A DNA stretch of 64,000 bases from Kitasatospora mediocidica KCTC 9733. GTDB taxonomy: Bacteria; Actinomycetota; Actinomycetes; Streptomycetales; Streptomycetaceae. The notes below the pieces were generated by a model. That model ran no database searches and had not been told where the DNA came from. It saw only the letters and a list, made by a program, of their open reading frames with translations. Positions within the stretch are counted from its first letter, which is position 1. Every line of letters begins with the position of its first letter. Position numbers and translations under genes: made by a program. The stretch is from positions 248,001 through 312,000 of the forward strand of contig NZ_JQLN01000004.1 in the NCBI RefSeq assembly GCF_000744225.1, read 5' to 3'. Below are positions 60,291 through 64,000 of this stretch, in pieces.

Positions 60291-61191
60291 GGTCGCCCCC
60301 CGCGGCGCCGGCGGCAGCGGGCGCGGACGCGGCGTGCCGGTCGACGTGCACGGCCGGCGCCTCCGGCTGGCCGACCACGACCAGACGCCCGTCGGAGGTG
60401 CGCAGCACCTCGACCGGGGTCCGGTAGAGCCGGGTCAGCGTCTGCGAGGTGATCACCTCGGCGGGGGTGCCGGTGACGGCTCCGCCCTCGGCGATGTACA
60501 CCACGCGGTCCAGGTGGTGCAGGATCGGGTTGACGTCGTGGGCGACCATCAGCACGGCCACCCCCTCCTGGTGGCAGATCCGGCCCAGCAGGGCCGCCAC
60601 CGCGCTCTGGTTGGGCAGGTCGAGGCTGTCCAACGGCTCGTCCAGGAGCAGGAGTCGGGGGCGGCGCACCAGCGCCTGGGCGATCAGCAGCCGCTGCTGC
60701 TCGCCGCCCGAGCACTGCCCGATCGGGCGGTGTGCGTAGCCCCCGGCACCGACCAACTCGATGACCTCGTCGACCCTTTGGGCATCCGCGCGGCGCCGCG
60801 CCGAGCGCAGCCCGGGCAGCGGGACGCCCCAGCGGTCGCCGTCCAGGCCGAGTCGCACGACGTCGGTGCCGCGGATCCGCAGGCTGGCGTCGAAGCTGCG
60901 GCGCTGCGGCAGGTAGCCGACCCGGGGGTTGCCCTGGCCGGGCGCGGCGCCGAGCACCCGGGCCTGGCCCGCGGCGGCGGGGACCATCCCGAGCAGCAGC
61001 TTGACCAGGGTGGACTTGCCGACCCCGTTGGGGCCGAGGACGGCGGTGAACTCGCCCTCCCCCACGGTGAGATCGACGTCCGACCAGAGGGTGCGGCCGC
61101 CTACCCGGACGGCCACGCCGCCCAGTTCGACCACCGGGACACCGGGTTGCAGGGCGTCGGCTCCGGGCAACTCGGTTGCGGTCGTAGTCAC
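60277..61191 (-). CDS. Zinc/manganese ABC transporter, ATP-binding protein
   Basis: A 304-residue ATPase. Walker A LGPNGVGKSTLVKLLLG, Q-loop YLPQRR, signature CSGGEQQRLLIAQAL, Walker B LLLLDEPLDSLD, switch AHDV. The C-terminal extension contains several His residues. GTG start overlaps the binding-protein stop. It powers the metal importer. Confidence 0.92.
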   Translation of the reverse strand: MTTTATELPGADALQPGVPVVELGGVAVRVGGRTLWSDVDLTVGEGEFTAVLGPNGVGKSTLVKLLLGMVPAAAGQARVLGAAPGQGNPRVGYLPQRRSFDASLRIRGTDVVRLGLDGDRWGVPLPGLRSARRRADAQRVDEVIELVGAGGYAHRPIGQCSGGEQQRLLIAQALVRRPRLLLLDEPLDSLDLPNQSAVAALLGRICHQEGVAVLMVAHDVNPILHHLDRVVYIAEGGAVTGTPAEVITSQTLTRLYRTPVEVLRTSDGRLVVVGQPEAPAVHVDRHAASAPAAAGAAGGDRAAR

Positions 61192-62144
61192 TTGGCCACC
61201 GCCTGGCTCAGCGCATCGGCGATGCCCCGGAGTTCCCCGGTCTGCCAGTCCTGGAAGGTGCTGCCGGCCGGCGACAGCGTCTCGGTGACGGCGGCGACCG
61301 GGATGCCCTGTGCCTTGGCCGCGTTGACCTGGGCGGTCACGTCGGGCGTGGCGTTCTGGGTGTTGTAGACGTAGATCTTGATCTGCTTGGTGCTGATCTG
61401 CCGGTCGATGGCCGCCTTGTCGGCGGCGGTCGGGTCGGTGCCCTCGCTCATCGCGTCCAGGAAGCTCTCGGGGGTGAGCATCGTGAGGCCCAGGCCCTCG
61501 GCGAGCGGGGTGACGATCGACTCGGAGGCCCCGATCGGGGTGCCCGCGTACTTCGCCCTGATGTCGGATATCAGCTGGTGGTACGGCGCGAGAGCGGTGC
61601 TCTCGAAGGCGGTCCGCCGGCTGTCGAAGTACGCGGCGTCGGCCGGGTCGATCTTCTGGTAGTCGGCCGTTATTCGGTCGATCACCTGGGTGACACTGGC
61701 GGGCGCGTACCACTGGTGCGGGTTGCCGCCCTCCTTGACGCCGACCAGGTCGCCGACCTTCAGGGCGGTGCGGGCCTTGCTGGGGTTGGCGCCGATCAAC
61801 TTGTCGGCCCAGCTGTCGTAGCCGATGCCGTTGACGATCGCGTACTGCGCGCCCGCCACGGTGCGCCCGTCGGCGGCGGTGGGCTCGTAGGAGTGCGGGT
61901 CGGTGTCGGGGTTGGTGATGATGCTGGTCACCTTGACGTGGTCGCCGCCGAGCTGGGCGGCGATGCTGCCCCAGAAGTTCTCGGCCGCGACCACCTGGAT
62001 CACCTTGCCGCTCCCACCGTCCGCCGAGTCACTGCTCTTCACCGGCGAGGTGGTGGCGCAGGCACTGAGGGCCGCGAGTGCGGCGGCGACGACGACGGTC
62101 GGCGCCAGTCGCGCGGCGGCCCGGCGGGGCTGGGGTGCGGGCAT
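61188..62144 (-). CDS. Zinc/manganese ABC transporter, metal-binding lipoprotein
   Basis: A 318-residue cluster A-I (ZnuA-like) binding protein. The signal peptide ends in lipobox LSAC. Metal ligands are probably His in DTDPHSYEPTAAD, His in GGNPHQWYAP, and Glu/Asp in IGASESIV and FLDAMSEGTDPT. The usual His-rich loop of ZnuA is absent. ATG 62144 is favoured because AGGAG lies about 10 bases upstream. First gene of the operon, behind two Zur-box-like palindromes; zinc is the likeliest substrate. Confidence 0.9.
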   Translation of the reverse strand: MPAPQPRRAAARLAPTVVVAAALAALSACATTSPVKSSDSADGGSGKVIQVVAAENFWGSIAAQLGGDHVKVTSIITNPDTDPHSYEPTAADGRTVAGAQYAIVNGIGYDSWADKLIGANPSKARTALKVGDLVGVKEGGNPHQWYAPASVTQVIDRITADYQKIDPADAAYFDSRRTAFESTALAPYHQLISDIRAKYAGTPIGASESIVTPLAEGLGLTMLTPESFLDAMSEGTDPTAADKAAIDRQISTKQIKIYVYNTQNATPDVTAQVNAAKAQGIPVAAVTETLSPAGSTFQDWQTGELRGIADALSQAVAK

Positions 62145-62215
62145 AGGTGGAGGCACTCCTCAGGACACGGCCCCGGCAGGAGGGGTCGACTCGGTGGGAC
62201 GCCACTCAGACTATG

Positions 62216-62230
62216 TGGCAACGGTTTTCA
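62216..62230. promoter_or_regulatory. Zur-box-like palindrome 1
   Basis: TGGCAACGGTTTTCA, a 7-1-7 palindrome resembling actinobacterial Zur boxes (TGAAAATNATTTTCA-like), 72 bases before the metal-binding protein start. Confidence 0.5.
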
Positions 62231-62255
62231 TCTCCAAGCCAGCTGACCTCCGAGA

Positions 62256-62270
62256 TGACAATCATTACCA
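62256..62270. promoter_or_regulatory. Zur-box-like palindrome 2
   Basis: TGACAATCATTACCA, a 7-1-7 palindrome close to the general Fur/Zur box (TGATAATNATTATCA), centred 40 bp from box 1, about four helical turns. It supports zinc-dependent repression of the ABC operon. Confidence 0.6.
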
Positions 62271-62300
62271 AACCTTGACCGATCGTCCGATGACGCACCA

Positions 62301-62335
62301 GTGGGTTGCATTTCCAAACCCACTGCCACTAGCGT
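62301..62335 (+). promoter_or_regulatory. Promoter with embedded inverted repeat for the MFS gene (leaderless)
   Basis: TTGCAT (62306-62311), an 18-base spacer and TAGCGT (62330-62335, TANNNT type). The expected start seven bases on falls on the A of ATG 62342. GTGGGTT / AACCCAC (62301-62307, 62317-62323) overlaps the -35 and spacer and may be an operator. Confidence 0.5.
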
Positions 62336-62341
62336 GCCGCC

Positions 62342-63823
62342 ATGCATATAGTTGGACAATCAAACTCTGAAGCCCAGCAAACCAAGCCAGGCCGGCAAAC
62401 CAAGCCAGCCCAGCAAGCCAAGCCAGGCCGCCAAGCCCAGCAGGCGCCACAGACGGCCGGGCGTCCGGTCTTCCTGGTGGTGGCCGCCGCCGTCTTCGTC
62501 TCCAACCTCGATCTCTTCATCGTCAACGTCGCCCTCCCCGCGATGGGCCGGCACTTCCCAGGCAGCACCCTCGCCTCGCTCTCCTGGGTGCTCAACGGCT
62601 ACGCGATCGTCTTCGCCGCCCTGCTCGTCCCCGCCGGACGGCTGGCCGACCGGATCGGCCACCGCACCGGATTCCTGGTGGGTCTGGCCCTGTTCACGCT
62701 CTCCTCCGCGCTCTGCGCGCTGGCCCCCGGCGTCGGCGCGCTGGTCGCCGCCCGGCTGCTCCAGGCGGTCGGCGCGGCGCTGCTGATGCCGACCTCGTTG
62801 GCCCTGCTGCTGGCCGCCACCGCACCCGAGCGCCGGGCCGGCGCCGTCCGGGCCTGGGCGTCGATCGGCGGGATCGCCGCCGGACTCGGACCGGTGGTCG
62901 GCGGACTCCTGGTGGAGGCCGACTGGCGCTGGGTCTTCCTGGTCAACCTGCCCGTCGGCCTCGCCGCCCTGCTGGCCGGCCTGCGGGTGCTGCCGCGCAC
63001 CCCCAGGCCCGAGGCCGGTCCGCTGCCGGATCTCACCGGCGCCCTGCTGCTCACCGCCGCCATCGCCGCGCTGGCCGTCGGACTCGTCAAGTCCGATGCT
63101 TGGGGCTGGAGTTCGCCCCGGGTGATCGGCAGCCTGCTGGCCGCGGCGGCACTCACCGGCTGGTTCCTGCGACGCTCCGCCCGCCACCCGGCGCCGGTGG
63201 TCGAACTGCCGCTGCTGCGCGTCCCGGTCTTCGCCGCGGCCAACGCCACCGCGCTGCTCTTCACCGTCGCGTTCGCCGGCATGCTGCTCACCTCGGTGCT
63301 CTGGTGCCAGCAGGTCTGGGGCTACTCGGCGCTGCGCACCGGACTGGCCATCGCGCCCGGCCCACTGCTCGTCCCGCCGATCGCGCTGGCCGCCGGCCCG
63401 CTGCTGCGCCGGCTCGGCCACGGGCGGACGGCGGCGGCCGGGCTCGTCCTGTTCGCCGCCGGGATCGCCTGGTGGCTGCTGACCGTGCGGCCGGCACCCG
63501 GATACGCCGCCGAGCTGCTGCCCGGGATGCTGCTCACCGGCGCCGGAGTCGGCCTCACACTGCCCACGCTGATCGGCGCCGCGGCCGGTGCGCTGCCCCC
63601 CACCCGGTTCGCCACCGGATCGGCCGTCACCACGATGGCCCGTCAGATCGGCGCCGTAGTCGGGGTGGCCGTGGTGGTGAGCGTGCTCGGCACCCCGCAC
63701 GGAGCCCCGCAGGCCCTGGACGCGTTCCGGCACGGCTGGCTCGCGGTGCTGGTCGCCACGGCATCCGCGCTGGTCGCGGCCCTGCTGCTGGTCGCCGCGC
63801 AGCGCCGGGCCGGGCAACACTGA
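62342..63823 (+). CDS. MFS multidrug exporter, 14-helix DHA2 type
   Basis: A 493-residue transporter with about fourteen helices. Typical motifs are NLDLFIVNVALPAMGRHFP near helix 1, GRLADRIGHRTGF (loop 2-3) and WASIGGIAAGLGPVVGGLLVEADWRWVFLVNLP (motif C and following). The N-terminal 35 residues are an unusual Gln/Lys/Pro-rich repeat (KPGRQTKPAQQAKPGRQ). No Shine-Dalgarno is present and the predicted promoter lies so close that the mRNA appears leaderless. It probably exports hydrophobic drugs. Confidence 0.92.
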   Translation: MHIVGQSNSEAQQTKPGRQTKPAQQAKPGRQAQQAPQTAGRPVFLVVAAAVFVSNLDLFIVNVALPAMGRHFPGSTLASLSWVLNGYAIVFAALLVPAGRLADRIGHRTGFLVGLALFTLSSALCALAPGVGALVAARLLQAVGAALLMPTSLALLLAATAPERRAGAVRAWASIGGIAAGLGPVVGGLLVEADWRWVFLVNLPVGLAALLAGLRVLPRTPRPEAGPLPDLTGALLLTAAIAALAVGLVKSDAWGWSSPRVIGSLLAAAALTGWFLRRSARHPAPVVELPLLRVPVFAAANATALLFTVAFAGMLLTSVLWCQQVWGYSALRTGLAIAPGPLLVPPIALAAGPLLRRLGHGRTAAAGLVLFAAGIAWWLLTVRPAPGYAAELLPGMLLTGAGVGLTLPTLIGAAAGALPPTRFATGSAVTTMARQIGAVVGVAVVVSVLGTPHGAPQALDAFRHGWLAVLVATASALVAALLLVAAQRRAGQH

Positions 63824-63900
63824 CCCACTCCCGTGCCGCTAGGATCTCGGCTTCGTCGGGCCGGTACCGCACCGGTCAAGATCAAATGAGGAGCCGAGGA

Positions 63901-64000
63901 TGGAACAGCGTCAGATCTGGTGGGCAGCGGGTGTGGGCGGCGGTGCGCTGCTGGTGGGCGGCGTGCTGCTGGCCACCCTGCCCGGGCACAAGCCGGCGCC
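63901..64000 (+). CDS. Start of a membrane protein (3' truncated)
   Basis: The ATG follows a GAGGAGCCGAGG ribosome site. The 33 visible residues form a short hydrophilic start and one Gly/Leu/Val-rich membrane helix (WWAAGVGGGALLVGGVLLATL), then run off the window. Nothing more can be said about its function. Confidence 0.65.

Noticed and set aside
1..64000. CRISPR arrays, tRNA genes, rRNA genes, insertion sequences and phage attachment sites
   Set aside because: I looked for regular spaced repeats, cloverleaf-like stretches, transposase motifs and flanking inverted repeats on both strands and found none that hold up. The short tandem repeats seen are minisatellites.

Overview
The window is very GC-rich, with C/G-ending codons, GTG/TTG starts, ATGA/GTGA start-stop overlaps and rare TTA codons. 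Its gene families (DUF574-type methyltransferase, LCP cell-wall protein, DUF4190 membrane protein, GlxA regulators, GH92 mannosidase) are typical of Streptomyces, Kitasatospora and relatives. No rRNA, tRNA, insertion sequence or CRISPR array was seen.

Region 1 (1-5.46 kb) is the end of an NRPS locus: a free-standing adenylation enzyme with a threonine-like pocket, a C-T-C protein broken by an apparent one-base frameshift, and an F420-type luciferase-like oxidoreductase, closed by a hairpin terminator. Region 2 (5.9-14.1 kb) looks like ordinary chromosome: LCP protein, DUF4190-like membrane protein, small P-loop kinase, DUF3626 protein, XRE regulator, second methionine aminopeptidase, trans-aconitate methyltransferase with TamR-like operators, DUF574-type methyltransferase and a VOC protein.

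Region 3 (14.2-40.1 kb) is a biosynthetic cluster. It has a frameshifted Sfp-type PPTase, an exporter, three P450s, an HSL-type esterase, an NRPS-type thioesterase and a 28-codon peptide gene with its own promoter, ideal RBS and a perfect 20-bp terminator. A long minus-strand operon follows: three AMP-forming ligases, two ACPs, an intact ketosynthase, a ketosynthase lacking one catalytic His, a short KS-like protein, hydroxymandelate synthase (hmaS), a PhyH dioxygenase, E1 alpha/beta 2-oxo acid dehydrogenase subunits and a DUF3050 protein. hpgT and hmo complete a 4-hydroxyphenylglycine (Hpg) branch, and an SGNH hydrolase and O-methyltransferase close the cluster. Hpg supply normally feeds NRPSs, yet this cluster has no condensation domain. 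It may build an aryl-acyl or Hpg-derived product on discrete ACPs, or cooperate with the NRPS of region 1. TTA codons in the first ligase of the operon and in hmo suggest bldA control.

Region 4 (40.1-47.9 kb) is a LacI-controlled sugar ABC system with a secreted GH92 alpha-mannosidase fused to a seven-repeat beta-propeller. Region 5 (47.9-64 kb) is ordinary: two GlxA/AraC regulators, a quinone-type oxidoreductase, an Hsp15-like S4 protein, a Tat-exported PI-PLC-like protein, a monooxygenase-fold protein, a two-gene ABC-2 exporter, a DUF2156 membrane protein with a mosaic codon pattern, a membrane esterase, a zinc-type ABC importer behind Zur-box-like palindromes, an apparently leaderless MFS exporter gene, and the start of a further membrane protein.
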